Assembly (NCBI RefSeq): GCF_018531465.1
Contig: NZ_JAHDTF010000034.1
Location: 1-64,000, forward strand
From: Sphaerisporangium fuscum
Lineage (GTDB): Bacteria > Actinomycetota > Actinomycetes > Streptosporangiales > Streptosporangiaceae
Length of the DNA stretch: 64,000 bases
Direction of reading: 5' to 3'
Both the position numbers and the translations under genes were made by a program. The notes under the pieces were generated by a model. That model was not told the origin of the DNA and searched no databases. It saw only the letters and a program-made list of their open reading frames with translations. Shown one piece after another: positions 42,572 to 51,138 of this stretch (within the stretch, counting starts at the first letter, position 1; each line of letters starts with the position of its first letter).

Positions 42572-43427
42572 TCCGGAGGAAACCGTCGGTGCCGTGCCCC
42601 CGGCCGATGGCGCGGCGCGCCAGGCCTTCGGCCGCGCGCATCACGCCGGCCTCGATGCCGTGGCCCTCGGAGGTGTGGACGATGTGGGCCATGGACGACA
42701 CCGCCGAGGTGATCGGGTTGCCCTCGCCCGAGTACCTGCCGCTGTCGACCTCCTCGGCGCCCTGCTGGAAGATCGGGGGAAGGATCGCCCCGATGCCCCT
42801 GGCGAACGGCGCCAGCTCCCGCGCGCTGATCCCCTCGGCCCTCGCCACCGCCAGCGCGTGCGCGTACCCCGCCATCGCCGTCCAGAAGATGTCGAGCAGC
42901 GCGATGTCGTAGGCGGCCGCCCGGCCGATCTCCTCGCCGAGGTGGGTGTGGGTGCCGCCCAGCGCGTCCAGCACCGCCCGGTGCTCCCGGTAGAGCTCGG
43001 CCGGGCCGCTGTACAGGAACGCCGCCGCCGGCGTCCCGATGGTGGTGGCCGGCGTCATGATGGCGCCGTCCAGGTACCCGATGCCGTGCTCGGCGGTCCA
43101 GGCCGCGGTGTCCCGGGCCCGGTCAGGGGTGTCGGCGGTCAGGTTCACCACCGTGCGCCCCTTGAGCGCGCCGGTGACCGCCTCGTCCCGCAGGACGGCG
43201 TCCGCCGCGTCGTAGTTCACCACGCAGACGACGGTCAGCGGGCTCGCGGCGACGGCGGCCTCGGGTGATCCGGCGCCGGCCGCGCCTCGTTCGACCGGTT
43301 CCCGGTCCTTGCCCGGCGTCCGGTTCCAGACCGTGGTGCGCAGGCCGGCGTCCAGGAAGGCGCCGGCGAGCGCCCGGCCCATCGGCCCGAGGCCGAGCAC
43401 GGTGACGGCAGACTGTTCGGTGTGCAT
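42546..43427 (-). CDS. NADPH-dependent imine-reductase-like oxidoreductase
   Basis: 293 residues from ATG 43427, 6 nt after AAGGAG. The N-terminal Rossmann domain has VTVLGLGPMGRALAGAFLDAG and TVWNRTPGK, the latter indicating NADPH. VVNLTADTPDRARD, YLDGAIMTPATTIG and LYSGPAELY are the pattern seen in imine reductases within the beta-hydroxyacid dehydrogenase superfamily. The C-terminal helical dimer domain is complete. The natural substrate is unknown. It is divergent from an HxlR regulator with 29 bp between starts, so that regulator probably controls it. Confidence 0.88.
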   Translation of the reverse strand: MHTEQSAVTVLGLGPMGRALAGAFLDAGLRTTVWNRTPGKDREPVERGAAGAGSPEAAVAASPLTVVCVVNYDAADAVLRDEAVTGALKGRTVVNLTADTPDRARDTAAWTAEHGIGYLDGAIMTPATTIGTPAAAFLYSGPAELYREHRAVLDALGGTHTHLGEEIGRAAAYDIALLDIFWTAMAGYAHALAVARAEGISARELAPFARGIGAILPPIFQQGAEEVDSGRYSGEGNPITSAVSSMAHIVHTSEGHGIEAGVMRAAEGLARRAIGRGHGTDGFLRITEILAPR

Positions 43428-43456
43428 GACGACTCCTTGCATGGATGGAGGGGGAA

Positions 43457-43807
43457 ATGACGCGCAGCCGTGCCCAGGACCGGAACGTGTGCGGAGTGAC
43501 CGCCGCCATCGCCGTGATCGACGGCAAATGGAAGACGGTGCTGCTGTGGCTCCTGCAGACCCGCCCGCACCGTCCCGGTGAGATGCGCCGGCGGCTGCCG
43601 GGCCTCACCGAGAAGGTGCTGACTCAGACGCTGCGGGAGATGGAGGCCGATGGACTGGTCCACCGGGAGGTGCACGATGAGCGGCCGCTCAAGACCGTGT
43701 ACTCCCTGACCGCCTTCGGCCGCGAACTCTCCGCGGCGTTGGAGCCTCTCTCCGACTGGGGCCACCGCCGCCTGGAGAAACTGGCCGAGGCCGAGCAGGT
43801 CTCCTGA
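43457..43807 (+). CDS. HxlR-family transcriptional regulator
   Basis: 116 residues from ATG 43457 after GGAGGGGG. Winged helix of HxlR type: AAIAVIDGKWKTVLLWLL, GEMRRRLPGLTEKVLTQTLREMEADGLVHREV and KTVYSLTAFGRELSAAL. A Cys at residue 12 before the helix-turn-helix is the usual position of the redox or electrophile-sensing Cys in HxlR proteins. It faces away from the imine-reductase-like gene, the classic arrangement for this family. Confidence 0.92.
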   Translation: MTRSRAQDRNVCGVTAAIAVIDGKWKTVLLWLLQTRPHRPGEMRRRLPGLTEKVLTQTLREMEADGLVHREVHDERPLKTVYSLTAFGRELSAALEPLSDWGHRRLEKLAEAEQVS

Positions 43808-44029
43808 GACATCCCCGGCCTCCCATCTCCGCGGACCCGACCGCCACGACCAAGCTTCACGCCGCCCCGCTCTCCCCGACAAGTACGCACAAAAAGGTGG
43901 CCATCCCCGGCAGGGGTGCGCGGCGTCCCGGCGAGCCGTGATCGGGGTTCCCGGAAGTGTCCATCCGGCCGGTTCTCGTTCGTCGTCCGGGTGAGGCCGC
44001 CTACGAGGGGCGGTGTGGTGAGAGGTGGG

Positions 44030-44365
44030 AGTGGAGATGGGCCGCCAAGCTGGAGCGGATGGCGGTCGAGGAGCCGGACGGGGACGGCGGCACCGGTCTC
44101 CCCGACGACCGGCTGCGTCTGCTGTTCACCTGCCGTCATCCGGCCCTGGCGCTGGAGGCCAGGGTGGCGTTGACGCTGCGCACCGTCGCGGGCATGAGCA
44201 CGGCGGAGATCGCCCGAGCGTGCCTGGTGCCGGAGGCGACCATGGCCGCGCCGCCTCGGCCGCCACACCGAGGCGGCCGACGCCTACCGTTCGGCGATCG
44301 GCCTGGCCGGCAGCGACCCGGTGAGCGAGTACCTGACCCGCCGCCTGTCGGAGCTGCCGGTGTGA
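44030..44365 (+). pseudogene. internally deleted ECF42-type sigma factor gene
   Basis: Frame one encodes KLERMAVEEPDG and PDDRLRLLFTCRHPALALEA, then VALTLRTVAGMSTAEIARA and VPEATMA, the sigma-region-4/DUF6596 part of an ECF42 sigma factor. At about 44245 the sense moves to another frame: RRLGRHTEAADAYRSAIGLA, SDPVSEYLTRRLSELPV and TGA at 44363, the extreme C-terminus of the same family. The TPR-like middle (about 150 residues) is deleted and the N-terminal sigma-2 region is missing, so it is a nonfunctional relic. Confidence 0.7.
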
Positions 44366-44443
44366 GCGGCCCGGCCCGCGTTCGCCGTCCCGGTGGCCGC
44401 CGGACGTGGCACGGCCCGTCCGGGCGGTCGACGAGCCCGGCGG

Positions 44444-45121
44444 CTACTGGTTCTCCGGGGAGACGGCGTCCCAGACGGTCGCGGTGGCCTTGTAGGCCTC
44501 CCTCGAATCGTCGAACGACTTGACGGTGACGAAGGCGGTGCGGCCGCCGGCCGTCCTGGCGCAGAAACGAGTGCCGCTGGTGATCCGCAGGGTCTCCGTC
44601 CCCTGGGTGGAGATCATCTCCGTGCACTGTTCCCGGGTGGGCTTGGCCGCGGTCTCCCAGAGGGCGACGGTGGGGTTCGTCGTGAAGAGCGCGCCCCTGA
44701 GCCCGTAGACCTCGTTCTTGTCCGAGCCGTAGTTGACCCAGACGCTGGCCCGGTCGTTGCTGGACAGCACCGTGGGCGGGACGGTGTCGAGGTCGACGTA
44801 GGTCAGGATCAGGGGACCGGACCACCGGATCTCATCCCCGGACGCGCGCGACGGGGACGGGGAAGGGGTGGCGGGGGGCGTCCCGTCGGTCCCGGAGCCG
44901 ACCGGAAGGGGCGCACTGTGCTGGGCCTGCGACGGGGGAGCCGCCGGGGCCGATGACGGGGGATCGTTGCTCAGCCCGAGCATCGTGCGTATCTCCGGCA
45001 CGACGATGAGGGCGGCGAGAGCGCTGACGACGGCGACGACCAGGCCGGCGACGGTCAGGACGAGGGATGAGCGGCCTGAACCGCCGGAGTTCCCCTCGCC
45101 TTGCGGCGTCTGCTCTGACAT
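44444..45121 (-). CDS. membrane-anchored hypothetical protein
   Basis: 225 residues from ATG 45121 after GAGGAGGGCG. A Gly/Ser-rich N-terminus precedes one membrane helix (LVLTVAGLVVAVVSALAALIVV), a Pro/Ser/Ala linker and an extracytoplasmic domain with IRWSGPLILTYVDLDTVPP and RITSGTRFCARTAGGRTAFV. Two Cys (in REQCTEM and RFCART) could form a disulfide. No family recognised. It is followed by the sigma-factor relic on the other strand and stands downstream of the serine hydrolase gene. Confidence 0.8.
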   Translation of the reverse strand: MSEQTPQGEGNSGGSGRSSLVLTVAGLVVAVVSALAALIVVPEIRTMLGLSNDPPSSAPAAPPSQAQHSAPLPVGSGTDGTPPATPSPSPSRASGDEIRWSGPLILTYVDLDTVPPTVLSSNDRASVWVNYGSDKNEVYGLRGALFTTNPTVALWETAAKPTREQCTEMISTQGTETLRITSGTRFCARTAGGRTAFVTVKSFDDSREAYKATATVWDAVSPENQ

Positions 45122-45266
45122 CGCCCTCCTCGCTGCCGTGTGATCATCATAGATCGCACCGGCCGGCCGGATGGGCGGTTCCTCCCGCGGGCGGGGCCGG
45201 TGCACGGGCGGCGTGAGCGGCTGGATGCCTCAGGCGGACGGTGAGCAGAGGCGGAGAACAGATGCC

Positions 45267-46346
45267 TCAGGCGGATGGTGCGCAGAGGGCGGTGTCGAGG
45301 GCGGAGAACAGGTGCTGGTCGCTCTTCGGGGTGCCCGTGACGTAGACGGTCGCGGCCCTGCCGTTCCGGACGCGTCCGCTGAGCACCCGCACGCCGGGCA
45401 GGCCGCCGTCGTGCATCCAGGCGGTTCCGCAGCTCAGCGGATAGGTGTAGAGGCCGAGGCCGTAGTGGCTGCCCTTGGGGTCCGAAGCGGGGACCGCGCC
45501 GGCGAGCATCGTGCGCAGCGTCCGGTCCGGGACGGCCTGCCAGAAGCGGTTCAGGTCGTCAGGGGTGGTGACCAGGCCGCCGGCCGCTCCGAAGACGTGG
45601 CCGGGGAGCCGGGTGAGGTCGGTCTCCCCGGCCTTCGGGTTCAGCGGGCTGACGCCGTACGTGTGGGCGTGCTCGCCGCGGATGCCGAGCTCGCCGTTCT
45701 TCGGCCAGTAGGTGCCGCGCAGGCCCTTGAGCACGCCGTCCTTGGTGACCTGCCGGAAGTCCTTGCCGGTCACCTTCTCGATGAGCATGCCCGCCACCAG
45801 GTAGTTGGTGTTGGAGTAGAACCACCGCTCGCCCGGCTTGCCGACGGGCTTGCGGGTCAGGGCCAGGGCGAGGTGGTCGGCGGGGGTGGCGGGCTTGCTC
45901 CAGTCGACCAGGTCGAAGTACTCGGGCAGGCCGCTGGTGTGCTGCAGCAGCTGGCGGACGGTGACCCGCGCGCCGTGGAGCGAACCGGGCAGGTAGTGCT
46001 CGACCCGCTCGTCCAGGTCCACCTTGCCGTCGGCGACCAGGCGCATCACCGTCACCGCGGTGACCGACTTGGTGACGCTGGCCGTGCGGAAGCGCCCGTC
46101 ACCGCCGACCATCGGCTTGCCCGTGCCACGCTCGGCGGTCCCCGAGGTCCACGTCCTGGTGCGGCCGTCACGCTCACGCACCGACAGCACCGCGCCCGTC
46201 AGGCCGTCCTGGGTGGTCAGGCGATCCAGCTGCCGCTGCACGCTCTCGTGCGCGCCGGCGGAAACGGACGAGGCGGCCGCGACGGGCGAGGCGGCGGCAC
46301 CCAGCAGGACGACGGCGGCGGCCGCGGCGGCAAGATACTTCTTCAT
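45267..46346 (-). CDS. secreted serine beta-lactamase-like hydrolase / D-Ala-D-Ala carboxypeptidase family
   Basis: 359 residues from ATG 46346. Signal peptide MKKYLAAAAAAVVLLGAAA with a probable cleavage near SPVAAA. Class C-like active site: SVTK (Ser 90, Lys 93), YSN at 177-179, and HDGG in WMHDGGLPG near the end as the third motif. It would be exported and could act on peptidoglycan stems or other esters/amides. An isolated gene; the upstream neighbour is the LuxR-type regulator, 111 bp away on the same strand. Confidence 0.9.
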   Translation of the reverse strand: MKKYLAAAAAAVVLLGAAASPVAAASSVSAGAHESVQRQLDRLTTQDGLTGAVLSVRERDGRTRTWTSGTAERGTGKPMVGGDGRFRTASVTKSVTAVTVMRLVADGKVDLDERVEHYLPGSLHGARVTVRQLLQHTSGLPEYFDLVDWSKPATPADHLALALTRKPVGKPGERWFYSNTNYLVAGMLIEKVTGKDFRQVTKDGVLKGLRGTYWPKNGELGIRGEHAHTYGVSPLNPKAGETDLTRLPGHVFGAAGGLVTTPDDLNRFWQAVPDRTLRTMLAGAVPASDPKGSHYGLGLYTYPLSCGTAWMHDGGLPGVRVLSGRVRNGRAATVYVTGTPKSDQHLFSALDTALCAPSA

Positions 46347-46457
46347 GTTCACATCTCCATGTACTCGCTGGTGATGTGAACATTCTTCGGCCGACGGGCC
46401 CGCAAGATCAGTAACGCCTACCGGCTTCTCGAGGTAGGGACAGCCCTACCATCACGA

Positions 46458-47432
46458 CTACGGGAGCAGGCCGGTGCGGCGGGCGGTGGTGACGGCTTCG
46501 AGGCGGGTGTGGGCGCCGAGTTTGCGCATCGCCGAGCGCAGGTAGCTCTTGATCGTCTCCGGGAGCAGGCCGAGCTGGCGGGCCGCCTCCGCGTTCGTGC
46601 AGCCGATCGCCACGCAGGCCAGCACGTCGGTCTCTCTCGGGGACAGGCGAAGGGCGGGCGGCGTGGCCGAGCCGGCCGGGCGGGACGCCGCGGCCAGCCG
46701 GTCGGTGAGGCCGCTCAGCCGCTGCCTGAGGTCCGGATCGGGGACGCGCTGGGCCAGGGTGCGCAGCTCGGCGTGGACGTGCCGGACCTCCTCCCACTCG
46801 GCGCTCCCGGGAGACTCGGCGCCCGGCGGAGAACCGGCCGTCCCGGCGGATCCGCCGTCCCCGGGGTGGACCCCGGCCTCGAGGAGATCGGCTCTCCGGG
46901 TGGCATCGGTGTCCCGGTGCGCGGCGAGGGCCGCGAGCATGCGCCGGGCCTCGTCGCGGACCACGAGGTCCTGCTCGAGCTGCCGCGCCCCCTCGATCGC
47001 CGCCGAGATCACCCGGTCGCCGAACGCCAGCGGCTCCCGGGTGGCACCGTAGAGGACGGCGCGGACCACCCGCCGTACGACGACGGGCACGGCCAGCACC
47101 GACCGCAGCCCCTCGGCCGAGACGGCGCCGTCGTACTCGTGGCTGATCGTGCGGGCGGCCTGGTAGTCGGACACGGCCAGCGGGCGTCCCAGCGCGAACG
47201 CCTTGCCGCCGAGCCCGAACCCGGAGGTGACGACCAGCCCGCGCAGCGACCCGGTGGTGGTGCCGATCAGCTCGCCGAGCCGCATCTGGGCCCCGCCTCC
47301 GAGGACGGCCCCGGCGAAGGCCACCGGCAGTCCGGTCGCCCGGCGCAGGGTCAGGAGGGCGTCGCGGACGTGGTCGGATTCGCTCGGGGGAATGGCGGGA
47401 ACGAGGGGCACCACATCATCTCCTCCCCCCAT
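46458..47432 (-). CDS. GAF-LuxR type transcriptional regulator
   Basis: 324 residues. A GAF-like domain (about 20-165; VRDALLTLRRATGLPVAFAG, GLGGKAFALGRPLAVSDY, VLAVPVVVRRVVRAVLYGA) is followed by a helical linker and a C-terminal LuxR helix-turn-helix (LSPRETDVLACVAIGCTNAE, then LLPETIKSYLRSAMRKLGA). Such proteins sense a small molecule and act on neighbours. It is divergent from the acyl-CoA ligase gene (94-bp gap), its likely target. Confidence 0.9.
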   Translation of the reverse strand: MGGGDDVVPLVPAIPPSESDHVRDALLTLRRATGLPVAFAGAVLGGGAQMRLGELIGTTTGSLRGLVVTSGFGLGGKAFALGRPLAVSDYQAARTISHEYDGAVSAEGLRSVLAVPVVVRRVVRAVLYGATREPLAFGDRVISAAIEGARQLEQDLVVRDEARRMLAALAAHRDTDATRRADLLEAGVHPGDGGSAGTAGSPPGAESPGSAEWEEVRHVHAELRTLAQRVPDPDLRQRLSGLTDRLAAASRPAGSATPPALRLSPRETDVLACVAIGCTNAEAARQLGLLPETIKSYLRSAMRKLGAHTRLEAVTTARRTGLLP

Positions 47433-47526
47433 CCGGGGGTGGTGAGACGTCGCTCACGGACGTGAAAATCACGTGAAAATCACCCTACAAGAGCCGTAGC
47501 CGTGCGGCTACCAGGAGGAATACGCG

Positions 47527-49206
47527 ATGGCCGGCGCCGAGGCCTTCAGGGCAGCCCGTGACTTCCTGCTCGCTCACCGGGAGGACTACGCCATGGCGTA
47601 CGAGAAGTTCCGGTGGCCGGGCCTGACGGAGTTCAACTGGGCGCTCGACTGGTTCGACGTGATCGCCCGCGGCAACGACCGGACGGCGCTGTGGATCGTC
47701 GAGGCCGACGGATCCGAGCGGCGGTGGTCGTTCGCGGAGCTGTCGCGCCGCTCCGACCAGGTGGCCGGTCACCTGCGCGCCCAGGGCGTACGGCCGGGGG
47801 ACCGGCTGCTGCTGATGCTGGGCAACCAGGTGGAGCTGTGGGAGACGATCCTGGCCGCGATGAAGCTCCGCGCCGTGATCATCCCGGCGACGCCGCTGCT
47901 CGGCCCGGCGGACGTCGCCGACCGCCTCGAGCGGGGCGGTGTCCGGCACGTGGTGACGGCGTCCGGCGAGACCGGCAAGTTCCCGGCCGGCGACTACACC
48001 CGGATCGTCGTGGGGGAGCCGGTGGACGGCTGGGTGGGCTACGCCGAGGCGTACCGGGCGGAGGGCGCCTTCGAGCCCGACGGTGTGACCAGGGCGGACG
48101 ACCCGATGCTGCTCTACTTCACCTCGGGCACGACCGCGCGGCCCAAGCTGGTGGAGCACACCCACGCCTCCTACCCGGTGGGGCATCTGTCCACGATGTA
48201 CTGGATCGGCCTGCAGCCGGGGGACGTCCATCTGAACATCTCCTCGCCGGGCTGGGCCAAGCACGCCTGGAGCAGCGTGTTCGCCCCCTGGAACGCCGAG
48301 GCGACCGTCTTCGTGTTCAACTACGCCCGGTTCGACCCCGCCCGGCTGATGGCCGAGATGGACCGCTGCGGCGTGACGAGCTTCTGCGCCCCGCCCACGG
48401 TGTGGCGGATGCTGATCCAGGCCGACCTCACCCTGCTGCGCACGCCCCCGCGCAAGGTCGTCGGCGCGGGGGAACCGCTCAACCCGGAGGTGATCGAGCA
48501 GGTCTCGGCGGCGTGGGGGGTGACGATCCGCGACGGATTCGGGCAGACGGAGACGACGGCGCAGGTCGGCAACCCGCCCGGCCAGCCGGTCAAGCCCGGC
48601 TCCATGGGCCGTCCGCTGCCCGGGTACACCGTGGTGCTGGCCGATCCCGTGACCGGCGCCGCCGGCGACGACGGGGAGCTGTGCCTCGACCTGTCGTCCG
48701 GGCCGCTCGGCCTCATGACCGGGTACCACGGCGACGCCGGGCTCACCGGCGCGGCCATGGCGGGCGGGCTGTACCACACCGGCGACCTGGCCTCGCGGGA
48801 CGCCGACGGCCACCTCACCTACGTCGGCCGCACCGACGACGTGTTCAAGGCCTCCGACTACCGGATCTCGCCCTTCGAGCTGGAGAGCGTCCTGCTGGAG
48901 CACGAGGCGGTGGCGGAGGCGGCGGTGGTGCCGTCCCCCGATCCGGTGCGCCTGGCGGTGCCCAAGGCGTACGTCGTGCTCGCCCCCGGGTGGGAGCCGG
49001 ACGCCGCGACGGCGGCGGCGATCTTCGCGCACAGCCGCGAGCACCTCGCGCCGTTCAAGCGGATCAGGCGGCTGGAGTTCGCGGACCTGCCGAAGACCAT
49101 CTCGGGCAAGATCCGCCGGACCGAGCTGCGCGGCCGCGAGGAGCACGAGCACGACGGCCCGCGGACGCGCCCGTCCGGCGAGTACCTCGAGGAGGACTTC
49201 CGGTGA
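47527..49206 (+). CDS. AMP-dependent acyl-CoA synthetase (medium-chain/benzoate-like)
   Basis: 559 residues, ANL superfamily. P-loop-like YFTSGTTARPKLVEH, FGQTETT (A5), TGDLASRDADGHLTYVGRTDD (A7/A8) and PKTISGKIRR with the catalytic Lys near the C-terminus. W and G content and GWAKHAWSSVFAPW resemble medium-chain acyl-CoA or acetyl-CoA synthetase-like enzymes. It activates a carboxylic acid to its CoA thioester; the acid is unknown. AGGAGG precedes ATG 47527. The GAF-LuxR regulator is divergent. Confidence 0.92.
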   Translation: MAGAEAFRAARDFLLAHREDYAMAYEKFRWPGLTEFNWALDWFDVIARGNDRTALWIVEADGSERRWSFAELSRRSDQVAGHLRAQGVRPGDRLLLMLGNQVELWETILAAMKLRAVIIPATPLLGPADVADRLERGGVRHVVTASGETGKFPAGDYTRIVVGEPVDGWVGYAEAYRAEGAFEPDGVTRADDPMLLYFTSGTTARPKLVEHTHASYPVGHLSTMYWIGLQPGDVHLNISSPGWAKHAWSSVFAPWNAEATVFVFNYARFDPARLMAEMDRCGVTSFCAPPTVWRMLIQADLTLLRTPPRKVVGAGEPLNPEVIEQVSAAWGVTIRDGFGQTETTAQVGNPPGQPVKPGSMGRPLPGYTVVLADPVTGAAGDDGELCLDLSSGPLGLMTGYHGDAGLTGAAMAGGLYHTGDLASRDADGHLTYVGRTDDVFKASDYRISPFELESVLLEHEAVAEAAVVPSPDPVRLAVPKAYVVLAPGWEPDAATAAAIFAHSREHLAPFKRIRRLEFADLPKTISGKIRRTELRGREEHEHDGPRTRPSGEYLEEDFR

Positions 49207-49248
49207 ACCCGGCGGAGTGACTTTGCTGGCCTTTGACGTGCGGTTTCC

Positions 49249-49254
49249 TATTCT
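49249..49254 (+). promoter_or_regulatory. -10 element of a probable leaderless promoter
   Basis: TATTCT lies 6 nt before the ATG at 49261; no Shine-Dalgarno is present. Confidence 0.5.
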
Positions 49255-49260
49255 TCCCGC

Positions 49261-49449
49261 ATGTCGCGGTGGGTGGGGAGCAGAGGGTTCGAGGTCGAGG
49301 CGATCAGGCTGGACGGACGGGCGCTGCTGCGGGTGCGGCAGTACGGCTTCCTGGTCGCCTACTGCGGTTCGGTGACGGAGGTCGCCCGGCACGTCGACCT
49401 GGACGACCTCGTCGAGCTGATCCCCTTCCCGCCCGGCACCGCCTGGTAG
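49261..49449 (+). CDS. small hypothetical protein (62 residues)
   Basis: It encodes a basic/beta-rich peptide with FEVEAIRLDGRALLRVRQYG, FLVAYCGSVTEVARHVDLDDLVE and a hydrophobic ending. The composition and codon use match real genes nearby, and a -10 element 6 nt upstream of the ATG supports leaderless expression. It resembles small orphan proteins I recall from Streptomyces, but I cannot name a family. It lies between the ligase gene and the facing DoxX gene. Confidence 0.6.
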   Translation: MSRWVGSRGFEVEAIRLDGRALLRVRQYGFLVAYCGSVTEVARHVDLDDLVELIPFPPGTAW

Positions 49450-49470
49450 GCCGGTCGGTGCGGGGGCCGA

Positions 49471-49857
49471 TCAGGCGGTGGGGACCACGATCAGTGCGGG
49501 GTCCAGGGCGAGCGTGGCCACGGCCAGGGCGAGGAACACGATCGCCAGGTAGAACTGCGGCGAGAAGTCGCCGACCCGCAGGTGGGTGTAGAGGGCGCAG
49601 ACGAAGTAGAGGACGAGGCCGGCCGCGGCGGCGGTGCCGACCAGCGGTACGCCGAGCAGCCCGAGCGCCACCCCGAGGGCACCGGCGGCCTTGAGCGCGC
49701 CGATCGGGAAGACGAGCCAGGTCTCGGGCACGCCCGCCTTCCGCAACGAGGGGCGTAGCGTCCGCATGATCGGCTCGAGACGGGTCATCGCGGCGAAGCC
49801 GGAGAAGCTGTTGGCCGCGGCGGTGACGAGGGCGGTGACGATGTAGGCGATCGACAT
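49471..49857 (-). CDS. DoxX family membrane protein
   Basis: 128 residues from ATG 49857, 6 nt after GGAG. Four hydrophobic segments: MSIAYIVTALVTAAANSFSG, WLVFPIGALKAAGALGVALG, VGTAAAAGLVLYFVCALYTH and FYLAIVFLALAVATLAL. The GALKAAGALGVALGL and HLRVGD features match DoxX/DoxD-like proteins. The family is linked to quinone/thiol redox at the membrane; the precise role is unknown. Confidence 0.87.
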   Translation of the reverse strand: MSIAYIVTALVTAAANSFSGFAAMTRLEPIMRTLRPSLRKAGVPETWLVFPIGALKAAGALGVALGLLGVPLVGTAAAAGLVLYFVCALYTHLRVGDFSPQFYLAIVFLALAVATLALDPALIVVPTA

Positions 49858-50060
49858 GCGAACTCCGGGAGTGGACGCCGTTGGGCCCGGGGCCACGGCC
49901 GTGGAACCGGTCAGGTCCGCGGGACGGCCCCGTGGCCGCACGCCTGGAGGGGCGTGGCCGGCGGTGCCGCCCGCTTCACCGATCCCTGAGAGCCTCCCGG
50001 GCCGGGAAGTGTGACATGCCGTGCGAAGCGGACCGCCTGGAGTGTCACCCCGCCGCCGGC

Positions 50061-51053
50061 TCAGCCGGCGAGCTGGGGCGGTTCGCCCTCGCGGGTGATG
50101 TTCTCGGGGGACTTGTCGTCGCGCAGCCCCCGCCAGGAGGGGTGGCGGAGGCGGCCGTCGGGGGTCCACTCGGCGTACTGGACCTCTCCCACCAGCGCCG
50201 GATCCACCCAGTGGGCGTGACGGGCCTGCTCACGCGGCACGGGGCCGTCGAACGGCGAGGCCGGGCGCTCCAGCGGGGCGAGGATCTCGCCGAGCTCGCG
50301 CAGCGTCTCCTCGGTGAACCCGGTGCCGACGTTGCCCGCGTACACCAGGCGGGTGTTCTCGTGGACGCCGAGCAGCAGCGAGCCGATCGTGGACGACCGG
50401 CGGCCCTGCCCCGGGGTCCAGCCCCCGATCACGACCTCCTGCGCGCGGAAGTTCTTGACCTTGGTCCACTCCGGTGTCCTGCGGCCGGGCCGGTAGGGCG
50501 ACTGGAGGCGCTTGGAGACGATCCCCTCCATCCCGAGCCGCCGGCTGAGCTCCATCGCGTGCGCGCCGTCGTCCTGGAACCAGGCCGGGATCTGCCACCG
50601 GGCGCCGGTCGACACGACGCTCTCCAGCAGTTCCCTGCGCCGGACGTACGGCAGGGCGATCGAGGGCTCCGAGCCGATGTGCAGCACGTCGAACAGCATG
50701 TACGTCACCGGCACCGTCCGCGCCAGCCGCCGCACCCGCTCCTCGCGCCGCTGGTGCATGCGGGGCTGCAGGGCCGAGAAGCTCGGGCGGCCGGCCTCGT
50801 CGAAGGCGACGATCTCCCCGTCCAGGACGACGTCGTGGCCGCCGACCGCGCCCGCCAGGGGGTACAGCTCGGGGTAGGCGACGGTGACCTCCTTGCCGTT
50901 GCGCGAGATGAGGCGCAGGGCGGCGTCCTCGATGTACGCCAGGGCGCGCACCCCGTCCCACTTCATCTCGTGTCCCCACGCGTCGTCCTCGCCCGGCGGC
51001 GGCAGCGGCCCGAGCTGGGCGAGCATCGGAGAGTAGGTAGGAAGTCCCCCCAT
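50061..51053 (-). CDS. ATP-dependent DNA ligase (LigC/LigD-ligase type)
   Basis: 330 residues. Adenylation domain with nucleophile Lys 31 in EMKWDGVRA (KxDG variant), LDGEIVAFDEAGRPSF, TYMLFDVLHI, EGIVSKRLQSPYRPGRR and EWTKVKNFRAQEVVIGGWTPGQG. The OB-fold domain follows (SLLLGVHENTRLVYAGNVGTGF). It joins nicked DNA using ATP and matches the stand-alone ligases related to bacterial NHEJ LigD. No ku or LigD polymerase gene is in the window. It is divergent from the LLM oxidoreductase with 85 bp between starts. Confidence 0.93.
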   Translation of the reverse strand: MGGLPTYSPMLAQLGPLPPPGEDDAWGHEMKWDGVRALAYIEDAALRLISRNGKEVTVAYPELYPLAGAVGGHDVVLDGEIVAFDEAGRPSFSALQPRMHQRREERVRRLARTVPVTYMLFDVLHIGSEPSIALPYVRRRELLESVVSTGARWQIPAWFQDDGAHAMELSRRLGMEGIVSKRLQSPYRPGRRTPEWTKVKNFRAQEVVIGGWTPGQGRRSSTIGSLLLGVHENTRLVYAGNVGTGFTEETLRELGEILAPLERPASPFDGPVPREQARHAHWVDPALVGEVQYAEWTPDGRLRHPSWRGLRDDKSPENITREGEPPQLAG

Positions 51054-51126
51054 GGGCGTTTTCTTACCCGCTGCCGGGGTTCTTACGAACCCCTACGGCA
51101 CCCCGGAGAAATGTCCGGGCTGACGG

Positions 51127-51132
51127 GATAAT
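51127..51132 (+). promoter_or_regulatory. -10 element of a probable leaderless promoter
   Basis: GATAAT lies 6 nt before the ATG at 51139, with no Shine-Dalgarno between. Confidence 0.5.
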
Positions 51133-51138
51133 GGCCAT

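Noticed and set aside
43808..44029. Further gene fragment between the HxlR gene and the sigma-factor relic
   Set aside because: The frame is open but no recognisable protein sequence appears; it is left as unassigned spacer.
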